Below, one piece after another: positions 1 through 9,319 of a DNA stretch of 26,048 nt. The stretch comes from Chara braunii (Eukaryota; Streptophyta; Charophyceae; Charales; Characeae): assembly GCA_003427395.1 (NCBI GenBank), contig BFEA01000069.1, forward strand, positions 3,582,997 to 3,609,044, read 5' to 3'. The first letter of the stretch is position 1, and the number at the start of each line of letters is the position of its first letter. Position numbers and translations under genes: made by a program. A model generated the notes under the pieces. The model was not told the DNA's origin, ran no database searches, and worked only from the letters and a program-made list of their open reading frames with translations.

Positions 1-860
1 GAACCTGCACTCTCCCTCGCCCGACACCCCCCACCCATCTCACAACTCTCTGCTCAAGCTCCTACCCCAGCGCAATCACTGATATCGCAACGAGCAATAT
101 GTCTGCCTATCCTCGTCCCCCTCCTCCCCTATCACATCCCCTGCCTCACTGTGACCTCCCTTCTCCCCAACTGCCTAGCAAATACGTTACTAACACTCCC
201 GCTCTCTCGAGGTCCATCCACTCGCCACCGCAATAAGTACTTCTCCGACCCATATCCACCAGTCAAATTCATCAACCCCTCCCACACCCCCCCCCTTCCA
301 ACCTCCGACCACGTTCCACCAACGAGAGCCGGTCGATCTCCCGCGTCCGACAAACCACTGCGATCTAGCCCCTTTTTCCCTCATCCAGGGGCCCACGTAC
401 CCAAGCGCGTTCTTCACCCAAACTCCAACCTCCAAATCCTCCCCCGCCGCCCCCCCTGCCACCACCCTACACAAACCTAACCCGATTCCTGCACGGGGCA
501 TACCCACATATGCCCATGCATGCAGCCCAACTTTCCAGGTAGACCAGCTGTGAGCAGCTGCAGCCACACTGAACTCCCCACGAACACACGCCCCAGAACA
601 AGGGCTAATTGGAAGCAGAAGATAGGAAATTCACACACGGCATCATAGTCTGACAGGGCAAGAGAAAAAGGGGAAAAAAAAAGGACTCAGCCATGAAACA
701 CAGGACCCCCCACCCGACAGCCCCCGACCACACCCTCCACCCCCCGTACCAACCCCCTCCCCTTGAAAAACAACCCCCTCCACCTGGACGATGACCCATC
801 CTGCCAACGATCCCCTGAAAATTCGAAAGAAAAGAAGCTGAAACAGAGCATGATGGTGGA
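1..860. other. C-rich region without a supported gene
   Basis: The plus strand is strongly biased to C and to CCCC/CCACC runs, most clearly at 230-470 and 695-790. Several frames stay open on both strands, as expected from composition alone. None shows a recognisable domain, and their predicted peptides are low-complexity Gly/Trp or Pro/Ser rich. I see no RNA gene here and no clear promoter. Confidence 0.6.
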
Positions 861-863
861 AGT

Positions 864-970
864 GGAGCCTTCAACTCTGTACATTTTGATTGATCAGCCA
901 AGAATTGCACCTCGGGGTCAGGCGCCACCGATAACATGTTCACGCTTGTGAAGCATGAATGTTGTTGTAA
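864..970 (-). repeat. Dispersed repeat, copy 1 (pair at 19437-19542)
   Basis: About 107 bp resemble 19437-19542 in the same orientation. Shared anchors are CTCTGTACATTTTGATT, GTCAGGCGCCAC and CATGTTCA.GCTTG.GAAGCA. Read on the minus strand, both copies carry a short stem-loop (ATGC/GCGT here, GTGC/GCAT in the other) with a 7-nt loop, followed by a GGTKCAATTC motif resembling a Pol III B box. This suggests a decayed tRNA-derived SINE, but no convincing A box is present. Confidence 0.6.
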
Positions 971-1048
971 CATGGTTCCGTAGCAGAGGGATTTTGCCCG
1001 AAACCTGTCCAAATTTCTCCTGAACTTTTGAGTCTTCTGCTGTTTGCC

Positions 1049-1135
1049 GTGGCAGGATTTGAACCTACGACCTGTAGGTCGACCTTTCCAGACCGGTAGA
1101 TCTAGGTTTCTTCAACACTCTCAGAGAAGCAGAAG
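1049..1135 (-). repeat. tRNA-like SINE head (T arm and B box)
   Basis: On the minus strand, GTAGG-TTCAAAT-CCTGC forms a good five-pair T arm (one G-U pair) containing a B box (GGTTCAAATCC). About 30 nt upstream is CTGGAAA, the shape of an anticodon loop, but its stem does not pair well. Upstream still, TGAGAGTGTTGAAG resembles a serine-tRNA D region. The cloverleaf does not close, so this is not a functional tRNA; a tRNA-derived SINE or a tRNA pseudogene fits best. Confidence 0.4.
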
Positions 1136-1290
1136 CAGCAAACTTTTCACTTGGCAGGTTGGCTCGAGTTCTGACACAGTAGCGTTACTTTTAACGCTGA
1201 TAGCAGTGAGAGGTGAGTGCAGTCATAGCCAGGCAGTTCTGGCTGGCTGCCACATCATTTTCAACTCCATTTGATGCTGAGCTATGAAGA

Positions 1291-1451
1291 CAGTTGGGCG
1301 CCCCTGTGAACATAGAATGCCTCTGATATATGAAGTACTCAGGTGTGTATATATTCAGTTTAGATTTTCAACAGCTGGGCGCCCCTGTGGACATAAGAAT
1401 GCCTCCGTTATATGAAGTACTCAGGCGTGTATGTTCAGTTTAGATTTTCAC
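1291..1451. repeat. Tandem duplication, two units of about 81 bp
   Basis: Unit 1 begins CAGTTGGGCGCCCCTGTG at 1291 and unit 2 begins CAGCTGGGCGCCCCTGTG at 1372. Both continue through TATATGAAGTACTCAGG and end in CAGTTTAGATTTTCA. They differ by scattered substitutions and small indels, so the duplication is real and not recent. No function is apparent. Confidence 0.85.
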
Positions 1452-1591
1452 CAAAATTCCCAATCATGTGTGATTGCTTCTATCCACTCATTTGTGAGCA
1501 TGCAAAGTGTGTTGGAGTCGCATGCAGTCTTGCTGGATCACCACAACAGTCCCAGTGGGGCCTGACACCAGCCAATAAGATAAACGACTTA

Positions 1592-1742
1592 CCGTCACCC
1601 TTTTGATGTGATTGGCCAATATCTTAAGGAAGCGCAGGGTGAGAGTATCGCCAATGGGATTATAAGACTCAGGATTCAAAACACCATTCAACAAAAGAAG
1701 GTGCAACGAACGGGAGCAGGATTTCCTTTTCCATTTCCACAA
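1592..1742 (-). CDS. Possible downstream exon of the EDR1-domain gene
   Basis: A minus-strand open frame ends at a strong donor (ACG|GTAAGT; the GT lies at 1591-1590). The last part reads plausibly as protein (NPIGDTLTLRFLKILANH). An acceptor-like CAG|GT at the upper end lies downstream of the donor of the EDR1 exon at 1837-2298. However, joining from that acceptor puts a different frame in use, which meets a stop. I do not recognise the peptide, and it does not match the part of EDR1 expected after the LFK motif. It may be a decayed exon, an alternative exon or chance. Confidence 0.22.
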
Positions 1743-1836
1743 CCTGGCACATCATTCAAATGATCAAGTGCAAAACATTAAGTCAAGATATCGTCTCAAG
1801 TGAGTTCCCACGACTTCCCAGGAATTGAGGCCATAC

Positions 1837-2298
1837 TTTGAAAAGAATCGCACGGTGTCGAGAAAGACCTGTGCGTAGCCATCCAATGGGTACCATGACA
1901 TCCTCGCAGTAGCTCTCAATCTGATGCATGCCTTCATTCCATGAAGCAACCAGCTCCTGATCCGAAGAGGCAGGGCCGCCCATTTGTTCAGAGACGCTGG
2001 ATGCAATCAATGTCATCAGCTCAACAGCATCATGCACCTCTCCACGATGCGTCATGGATTTCCGAAGGGCAACTGCAGTCAATATCTCCTCCTCCAAGTT
2101 GGCCAGGCGTCTGTCCTTTTGGGAATCCACCAAAACAACCTCAGTGGCCTCCAGCAGGTCCATTTGCCAGAGCGCACGCAGAAACCGTACGCTGGGGGCC
2201 AGTCCCTGTCGTGTATACCGTGTCCAAGAAAATGGGAATCTGATGATACCATAAAATCCATTGTAAATCTCATCATCATATCCCAGCGATTCTGTAAC
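1837..2298 (-). CDS. EDR1-domain exon (CTR1/EDR1-type Raf-like kinase family)
   Basis: This 462-nt stretch encodes 154 codons without a stop, bounded by an acceptor (CCACAG|GTTACAG, with a CTGAC branch-site candidate and T-rich tract just upstream) and a donor (TTCAAA|GTATGG). Both introns would be phase 0. Visible landmarks of the plant EDR1 domain are LGYDDEIYNGFYGI near the start, EVVLVDSQKD followed by LANLEEEI in the middle, SEQMGGP, and VPIGWLRTGLSRHRAILFK at the end. In the family this domain precedes a Raf-like MAPKKK kinase domain acting in ethylene, defence or stress signalling; some EDR1-domain proteins lack a kinase. No kinase sequence is visible here, so the gene product is uncertain. 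The retrotransposon LTR begins 198 bp upstream in gene orientation, so the gene's 5' part is displaced or missing. A short flank (2446-2496) reads PLDPNPEEKTSVENK in a compatible phase and might be the preceding exon, but its donor (GTTTAG) is weak. Confidence 0.72.
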
Positions 2299-3166
2299 CT
2301 GTGGACCATGTCAGCAAAGAAAAAACTATGTGAGAGATTGACTGCGACTATCTGAATGGTACACACATGTAAGTGTCAGAAAACAGCTCATGAGTTCAAA
2401 CTGTTGATCGAAACATATGAATACAATAATGTCCGGTATTACCTCCTAAACTTTGTTCTCTACGCTTGTCTTTTCTTCGGGGTTGGGGTCCAAGGGTGAT
2501 ACATGTCCAGTTGGGCAATGTATGTACAGCCAAGGATCCGCAAGGTGATGAAAAGGACTGAATGGACAATGCAGTGTTAGTGGAATCTCAACAAGCAGTG
2601 TACATCCTGATACATACAAAATGGCACTTTGTAGCGCAGTGGAAGACTTGGATATAAGTCCTGACCTGACCGGGACTGACACAACCTCCCATCATACTTC
2701 ACACATGTGAAAGGAGGAGGAGATACCAAACTGTTGCATACCGTAATGGTGCAAACCAGAACAAGGACCGACCTCCCTCACACAGTACAAGGTAGCGCAG
2801 CAGAATGCTAGGATACCAATCACCACCCATTCAATGTTGCAATGCAGACTAAACATACACCATCATCATTACAAGGTGTAAAGGGGCCTGGCGCTCACAC
2901 AGGAAGAATGTGCCAGCCCCCAAACATCCACAGACGAAGAGGAGGGGGGATTAGACGAAGATGAGGGAGAAGATGGGAAGATCGTCAGACAAGTGTCCCT
3001 GGTGTCGATCCCAAATAGTCCCTCGTCAATATCTCAATCCCAAAGTCAAGTCTGTATCAACATCCCCAAAGTCACCAACCTCTCTCTCGCTCGTAGTCTG
3101 CGGATGCCGAGAAGCCAGGTAGCGAGAGGGTGAGGAAGAGATGGTGGACTGAGAGGAGGAAGAAGA

Positions 3167-3268
<102 letters not shown>

Positions 3269-3562
3269 CATGTGCCAGGTACTAACCTCTGAAGATGGCG
3301 CCACGCTGCAGGTACCTCGAAGACAAAGCTGGAGCTATGGCGCTGCAGGTAAGTCTCCCTGGCCTCCACCAAATCTCTCTCTGTCTCCAGTGCTACTCTA
3401 ACTCCTACTAGCGCCCAGCGCTGAAGACTACTGCTAACACTACTACTACTACTGCAGCGCTCCTCCAATGCTGCTGCCGAATCCTGAAGACTACCTCCTG
3501 CCTCCTGAACTGCACCTGAAGTGCCTGGGAAGTCCCCTCTGAACTACCTGCAGCCTGCAGGG

Positions 3563-3590
3563 CGGGCCAGTCATATATAGTGCTGGCCCG
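3563..3590 (-). promoter_or_regulatory. LTR TATA box inside an inverted repeat (3' LTR)
   Basis: On the minus strand an 8-bp inverted repeat, CGGGCCAG and CTGGCCCG, encloses a 12-nt centre containing CTATATATGA. The position matches the expected U3/R boundary of the LTR. The same design is present at 12370-12397 and 23228-23251. Confidence 0.75.
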
Positions 3591-3778
3591 TCCAGGAGGC
3601 TTCTCTTGCCAATGCCAAAGCGTGCCAGACCCTGGCGTTGAAGTTCAAACAAAGGTTGTCTTGAAAACAGGCCCAAAATGGCATGTGCTAAAACCCTGGT
3701 CTGGTGCCCAAGTTTCAGGGCAGGTCGATCTTATGAGGGCCTGAAAATGGCCCTTGTTTGCAGGCGAAGCATGTAACA

Positions 3779-3791
3779 CCCCCCCCTCCTT
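3779..3791 (-). other. Polypurine tract
   Basis: On the minus strand AAGGAGGGGGGGG lies immediately before the 3' LTR start TGTTACATG. Ty3/gypsy elements use such a tract to prime plus-strand DNA synthesis. Confidence 0.88.
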
Positions 3792-4020
3792 ATGAAGTCA
3801 AGCCGGGTCGAGGGCCAAGCTGACGATCTGAAGGTGGAACCTGGACGCGGGTGCGGTGTGGAGCCGAGGATACCGGCTTGCCTTCCATCTTGCGTTCGTA
3901 GCGTGCAAGAACATCTGGAGTTGTTGCTTGGAGTTCCGCACGGGTCAACCAACGGTCAGCTTTGTGGGTGCAGTACGCAAAGTGTACCAAGCATTCGGTC
4001 AGCCTGTTGCCGTAGCGTCA
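3790..4020 (-). pseudogene. Chromodomain-like integrase C terminus
   Basis: The minus strand encodes HKADRWLTRAELQATTPDVL followed by a short basic tail. The same kind of segment (DRWFTREEL.RRTPQVVA) closes the second element's pol at about 15960. This is the C-terminal end seen in chromodomain-type Ty3/gypsy integrases, thought to guide integration to chromatin. A frameshift/stop separates it from the integrase segment at 4018-4554. Confidence 0.7.
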
Positions 4021-4896
4021 CTTGGAGATGACGTCGCCGACCTCTTGAAAACCGTCCGTAGAGGGTGGGTCTTGCGATCGTCGCCCGGGAAAGTCGTCAT
4101 GTTCCGCTGGCGTGTAAAGAGCCAACTTGGAGCAATGAAAGACCACGTGGACGGGCAAGTGGCCGGGCAACTGAATGATGAAGGAAGGTCCTTCGGGTGC
4201 ATCCCCAGCGGATGCCACAATCAGCCAGGGCCCCATCCATTTCGACAGGAGCTTGCGAGAGATATCTTGTTCGAGGCTGAACTCCGCGGCGGAAACCCAA
4301 ACGAGATTGCCGGCGCGGAATGGAGAAGGGAGACGTTGGCGATTGGCCTGTTGGCTCATGCGTTGCTGCGTCTTAGCCATCTGGTTGCGTGCCTTGACAA
4401 GTAGCTCTTGCACCCGACGCAAGAAAAGAAGATGGTCGTCGCTCTCGGCCGCTCGTGGAATGATGGTGTCCAACGGATAAGCGACCGGCAAGTCGTGCTG
4501 GAACTCGAAGGGCGACATCCCGATAGCCAGGTGGATGGACGAGTTGTATGCCAACTCGACATCCGGCAGCCGCTCAACCCAATCCTTTTGGTCGGGACGG
4601 ATGAGAGTGCGAAGGAGAACCTGTTCGGTCTGATGCGCCCTCTCCGTTTGGCCATCGGTTTGGGGGTGGCGAGCCGAACTTGGCTTGAGAGATGAGCCCC
4701 ATCATTTGATGAGCGCCAACCAAAAATCGGACTTGAACCGAGTGTCGCAGTCGCAAACGAGAAACATGGCGAACTTGGTGAGTCAATCGACGACCGTGAG
4801 AATCCCATCCACACCGGTCTTGTGCTTGGGGAACGGCCCGGTAATGTCCATGGCAATCGCTTCCCTCCGGCGCAAGGGGACTGGTAATGGTCGCTT
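4018..4896 (-). pseudogene. Integrase core and C-terminal region (broken)
   Basis: The minus strand shows the first catalytic Asp in AIAMDITGPFPKHK near 4834-4855, then a degraded D-TRF motif. The second half has HPQTDGQTERAH, carrying the catalytic Glu, near 4640-4670, then LAYNSSIHLAIGMSPFE and the GNLVWVSAAEF...KWMGPW C-terminal fold at 4018-4554. The spacing between the first and second Asp motifs is much shorter than normal, so part of the catalytic core is deleted. At least two in-frame stops lie between 4690 and 4800. Confidence 0.85.
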
Positions 4897-5046
4897 GCTG
4901 TTAAAAACTAGGGCTTAATCCTAGACAGGCAGCAAAAACTACTAAGTTGGAGTCCAGTAGAGGCAGAGGGAATTTCCGCTGGAGCGGTGAAATGCATAGA
5001 TATCGGAAAGAACGCCCAAGGCGAAAGCACTTTGCTAGGCCGATAC
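4897..5046 (+). rRNA. Organellar-type 16S rRNA fragment inserted in integrase
   Basis: The plus strand carries the conserved SSU rRNA blocks AGAGGGAATTTCC, GGAGCGGTGAAATGCATAGA, ATCGGAAAGAACGCC and GGCGAAAGCAC, then GCTAGGCCGA. This corresponds to the central domain (roughly E. coli 620-740). The AT-rich style and AATTTCCG-GGAGCGG wording fit a plastid or plant mitochondrial SSU rather than nuclear 18S. Integrase sequence stops at about 5046 and resumes at about 4896. Several substitutions at usually conserved sites suggest decay or a divergent source. It is not a functional rRNA gene. Confidence 0.85.
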
Positions 5047-5566
5047 ATTGCGGGATTTGCAGCGTCGGCAAACCTCGTATGACTCGCAATAGCGTGCGAT
5101 GTCGCCAAGAAGCCCGGGACCAAAAGCGCTCGCGAAGTCGGCAAATTGTTCGATTGACTCCAAAGTGTCCGATGGCGGGAGCATCGTGGAACCCGCCAAG
5201 GAGCCGTGTACGCAAGTGAGAGTCACTCGGTATGCAAAGAAAGTCCCTCCCCCGTGTGTGGACAAGCAAGTACCCCTCTTGGATCTGGTAGTGAGAAGGT
5301 GTCGGATTAGGAGAGGAGCAATTCGCGTACTTGTCGCGAAACTCGGGGTCGGCTTGGTAGCCGCGGATGAAGCTGTCCCGCAGGTCATCGTCAATCTCGA
5401 AGATCGAATAGACTGTGGTACAATGATCCAGACGCCGTGAAAGAGCATCCGCAAAACGGTTAGACTTCCCCGGAATGTGATCGGGAAAGAAGTCTAACTG
5501 GTCGATGAAAGTCATCCAACGGGCGATGGTGCTATTGACGGTGTCTTGGGTCTTGTAGAAGACCAA
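5047..5566 (-). pseudogene. RNase H end and integrase zinc-finger region
   Basis: The minus strand encodes the RNase H terminal motif HIPGKSNRFADALSRR (about 5432-5479), a linker, and then the integrase N-terminal HHCC region with GGFHDAPAIGHFGVNRT (about 5145-5195) and, in a shifted frame, CESYEVCRRCK. The rRNA insertion begins directly after the CC pair. RNase H degrades the RNA of the RNA:DNA hybrid, and the HHCC finger helps integrase multimerise. Confidence 0.87.
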
Positions 5567-6631
5567 CGGATTGTTGCTCGTTACCCATCAAAATTGACTT
5601 CGACCAAGAAGGAAGTGCCGCCACCGCTTGAGCGCATGGACGAAGGCTAGGAGCTCCTTCTTGCGTGCATCATCAATGGAGTGCACGACGGGCACTTTCT
5701 TGTTTAAGTACTCGACCTGGTGCCAGTCCACGCCATCGTGTTGTTCGAAGACGCATCCGTAGTGTCGCGGGTTGGCAATAGCAAGTCGTAGGTTCGCAAG
5801 ACCTCCGTGAACATTAATGCGGCTTTGAGAGCCAAGAATGATTCCCGCGCATCCACCCCAAAGTCGAACGGTCGATCCTCACATTGAAGCTTGGTCAAGT
5901 AGGCCGCGATCTTTGAGTATCCCTTGATAAAACGTTGGTAGTACCCGGCAAGGCCAAGGAACGACCGGACATCCGTGACGTTCCGTGGCTCTGGCCACTC
6001 TTGGATGGCTTGAATCTTGTCCGACAACGGACTGATGCCCTCCGGTGTGACATGTGACAAAATGGCCCAAGTATTCCAGCTCTTGCCGGATAAATTCGCA
6101 TTTGTCGCGGTTGGCTTTGTACTTGGTGCAGCGGAGCGTCTCCAACACTCGTCAAAGATGCTCAAGATGATCCTCCAATATCCGGCTATAGACAAGAATG
6201 TCTTCTAAGTAGACCAGCACGAACCGGTCCAACATTGCACAAAACTCGTTGGCCATTGCCGCTTGAAAGGTCGTCGGGGCATTGGTGAGGCCAAAAGGCA
6301 TGACCACCCACTCAAAATGCCAATACCACTTCTTGAAAGCGGATTTATAGCGATCATTCGGCCGGATCGAAATCTAAAGATATCCCGACTTCAAATCCAA
6401 CCTAGAAAAGTACTTCGCGCCACCCAAACACTCAAGGAGATCGTCAATACGAGGAAGAGGCCCCGCATTCTTGACGGTTTGCGTGTTGAGCTTGCGGTAG
6501 TCGATGCAAAATCGTACATCCTTGTTCTTCTTCCGTACGAAGAGAGCTGGAACTCCATATGGGGACCTACTAGGGCGGATCCAGCCCTTGTCCAACAAGT
6601 CATCAAGTTGTGCGCGGAGGACCGTAAGCTC
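5567..6631 (-). pseudogene. Reverse transcriptase and start of RNase H (broken)
   Basis: Minus-strand RT landmarks in order are [20 protein letters not shown] and FCIDYRKLN (6480-6600), [10 protein letters not shown] (about 6380-6410), VVMPFGLTNAPTTFQ, and the catalytic box at 6200-6211. That box reads YLED, with Glu in place of the first Asp of the usual YxDD. Next come ELEYLGHFV, FLGLAGYYQRFIKGYSKIAAYL and CEDRPFDFG. Stops and frame changes near 6374, 6150 and 5700 make it inactive. Confidence 0.9.
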
Positions 6632-7624
6632 CTACTCGCTCATGCGGTAAATGCAGCCTTTCGGCAGCACGGCACCGGCCTCAAGAATGATCTCGTGAGA
6701 GATCCGCCGAACCGGCACCACACCGATAGGTGACTCGAAGATGTCGGTGAATTTGTCAAGCAACCTCACCACACGGGGGTCCGAAGACAAGTCCATGGGG
6801 GAAGAATCGGCTACCACGACGGTCCGTAGGAAGCGTAGGCCTATCTCGTCGGGCTGCTCGTAAGCACGAGTAGCCCGGAACGACTTGGCCGTCACCACTT
6901 GGCACCGAATCGAAGGGTGCGGAAGAGGAATAGTACACGACACTTCGGGGCTGAAGGCGTTCCCAACGGTAAGAGTCCGCCGGTGGAAGTTGACCGTGTG
7001 ATCCGCACTTGCAAGCCAAGGCATTCCCAAAATAATGTCGAATTTTGTGTCCAAAATGTCGAACGTCACCGGTTCGCATGCATGAGGTGTGAAATACACC
7101 GGTACCACCTCGATGTAGCAGTCGATAAGATGCTGCGTCCTTCCGTCCGCGAACTTGATCGCCGTCGGGTTTGCCTTCCTCCGAACTTGTGCGCCAAGGC
7201 CAGCCCTTTGCATAAAGGCTTGGCTCATGAAATTGCGAGATGTGTCGCTATCCAACAAAGTGCTGCAGGACGCTTGCCCAACTTGGATGCAGACATAGAG
7301 GAGCGGTGCATTGGTGTCATCGTACCGCTGCTTGCGAAACTCACGGGCCACCTTTGTAACATATGCAAGGATGTCCCCCACCACAGCTTCGTCCTCCGTC
7401 GGCGAAGTTGGTGGTGCATAGAAGGATAGATATGTGTGAAGATGAGCGCATAATGCTGTGCATTGCAGTCCCGGCAAACGGCCCGTGGTCGGGAGAGGAA
7501 GCCAGCGAAATCCTCGGACGTGAGCGGGTCCAATACCTCTAAGTTGAACTCGCGCGTCGAATCCCGTGAAGAACCACTTGAAGACGATAAGTTGCCGCTG
7601 CCGAACAGGGAAGATGCTGCACAC
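6632..7624 (-). pseudogene. Retropepsin-type protease and pol N-terminal region
   Basis: This is the longest intact frame of the element (about 330 codons). The active-site motif is present but altered: LLDSDTSRN at 7235-7258, with Asp where the DSG/DTG Gly belongs. The downstream FDIILGMPWL matches the second conserved retropepsin motif (ILG). The end of the frame (VPVRRISHEI...YRMS) leads into RT, with a stop before it. Protease would cleave the Gag-Pol polyprotein, and the Gly change should weaken or abolish this. Confidence 0.87.
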
Positions 7625-7829
7625 ACATCTTGTCCTTGAGCATGAGTACCCAGCGTAGGAACTAGTCGGGCAGCATAGCCCTCATAAGTATATAGAAATG
7701 GAGACTATCCACTTCCCCATGTGCCTTGGAACGAAGGGCGGTCACCCACGAACCGACCGGTTCCGAAGTGTGTCGTCGATTCACTCTCGGTGGTGCTCAG
7801 TTTCCCGACTTGCCCTTGCCTTTCGACGA

Positions 7830-8707
7830 GCAACCCACTATGTCGTGGAGATCATTGTTACATCACAGGCAATAGCGGAATCTTGTGCGTAGCTTGTACT
7901 CACGTTCGGAGATACCGTAGTGGGACCATGGTGCTCGAGCTGCTGCGCCGGGCCCGGGGATAGATGCGGTGTTTGTATTCGTCTTGCTGCATCCTCGTCC
8001 TTTGTCGGGGCGGCCACCATCCCGGGCGGCTGCGAGTCTGTCCCGTTCATTGGCAGAGACGACCTCGCTAGAAGGGTCGGTTGGCGTTGTCGCCACGGCC
8101 AGGGCCACTTTCGGTCGATGCTGATCTCTGCTCGGGTCTGTCACAGACGAACGGTTGAGGTTTTTGGCCTCCTTGTTCGTGACAATGATCTGCTCGACCT
8201 TGTCAAAAAGCTTTGCCGTTGTCGTCAGGGTGTCCTCAACGTGAGTCAAGGCGTTGCCCAACGTCGGACACGACCTCGTGATGAAGTAGTGTTTAACGGC
8301 CTTGAAGCCCATCTGAATGTCTGGGACAGATGTCAAGCGTTGGTACTCGGCAATCCAGTCAACATTTTGCGACGTGCCTTGTTCGAAGGTCAGCAATTTG
8401 TCCATTGCCTTGATCTCCGGCGGCTCTACTTGGAACCGCTTATGCCACGCCGCCTTTAGATCATTCCAACTGATCTTGGTGTACAAGTCGACGGCTAGCA
8501 CCCCGTACTTGGATAAGAGATTGTCCAATCATGCTTGGCACGCGCCCCCGACCGGGAGTATAAGTACGGGTGTTTCTTGTCCTGGCTGACGTGATGTAGC
8601 TGCAACTTGAGTTCAAACTTGCGGAACCACAGAATCGGGTCCATCTTCGTCGAATCGCAGAAGATCTCCTGACCACTGAACTTTGGAGTCATCTCGTGCG
8701 GTGCCAA
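7830..8707 (-). pseudogene. Gag core and zinc knuckle (frameshifted, stop in knuckle)
   Basis: The minus strand reads PKFSGQEIF then DPILWFRKFELKLQLHHVS, the usual start of a plant Ty3 Gag core. A frame change follows near 8530, then KISWNDLKAAWHKRFQVEP and a long helical segment to about 7866. A CX2CX4HX4C zinc knuckle lies at 7830-7871, but the second residue between the first two Cys codons is TGA (7865-7863). Gag packages the RNA, and the knuckle contacts nucleic acid. Confidence 0.85.
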
Positions 8708-8737
8708 ACTCGGGTTGGTAGCGGCAGCACAGATCCC

Positions 8738-9319
8738 CTACTCCAGTTGTTGCGTGGCGGTTTGCTGTAGCTGTGCGCCGTCCTTGAGGGCTCCGACGTC
8801 GATCTCCAATGCATTGAGGTGATCGGAGGTGTTGGAGGAGCTGGCAACGTGGGCAGTGACGGGTCGTTGCTCCAGCTGCTGGAGGCAGCTGTTGACTTGA
8901 TCAAACGCCCGTTTGTGCGTCTGAAGCGCGTCGTCGAGGTTGTGGATGTCCTCCTGTTGTGCAATGCATGCTGCTAGAAGATCCGTGAAAAGGGAGAGGA
9001 GTAGAGTGATCTTGCTTTCACTCTCTTCCATCTTACCATTCGTGGCCTCGGCTCGCCAGTCCGCTGCCATTTTGAGCAAAGCTCGCTCTCTATTGAATAT
9101 CTTCTCGCGTCGTTGATTTCGTTCTTCATCGGCAGCCCTTGCTGCTGCCTCGTCTTGCTGGCGCTGCTGTTTGATTGCCAACAGATATGCCTTATCGGCG
9201 TTTTCTGCCTTCTTCTTCTCTGCGGCTGCGACCGCATCCGCCCATTTCTTGGCTTCGGTAATCAAAGCCAGCAACCGGGCCTGATAGGCCTCGACCGTTT
9301 CCTCGGACTTCTGATCCAT
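8738..9319 (-). pseudogene. Gag N-terminal coiled-coil ORF
   Basis: A 193-codon frame starts at an ATG (9319) reading MDQKSEETVEAYQARLLAL and ends TQQLE-stop at 8738. It is rich in Ala, Gln, Glu and Lys with heptad-like spacing (EEKKK...DEEAAARAADEERNQRREKI), so coiled coil is likely. It comes right after the 5' leader and upstream of the Gag core, which continues in another frame with little spacing. Coiled-coil N-terminal Gag extensions are known from some Ty3/gypsy lineages, and the second element here has one too. Confidence 0.7.

Noticed and set aside
151-567. Overlapping frames on both strands in the C-rich start
   Set aside because: Low-complexity composition, no motif, and both strands open together.
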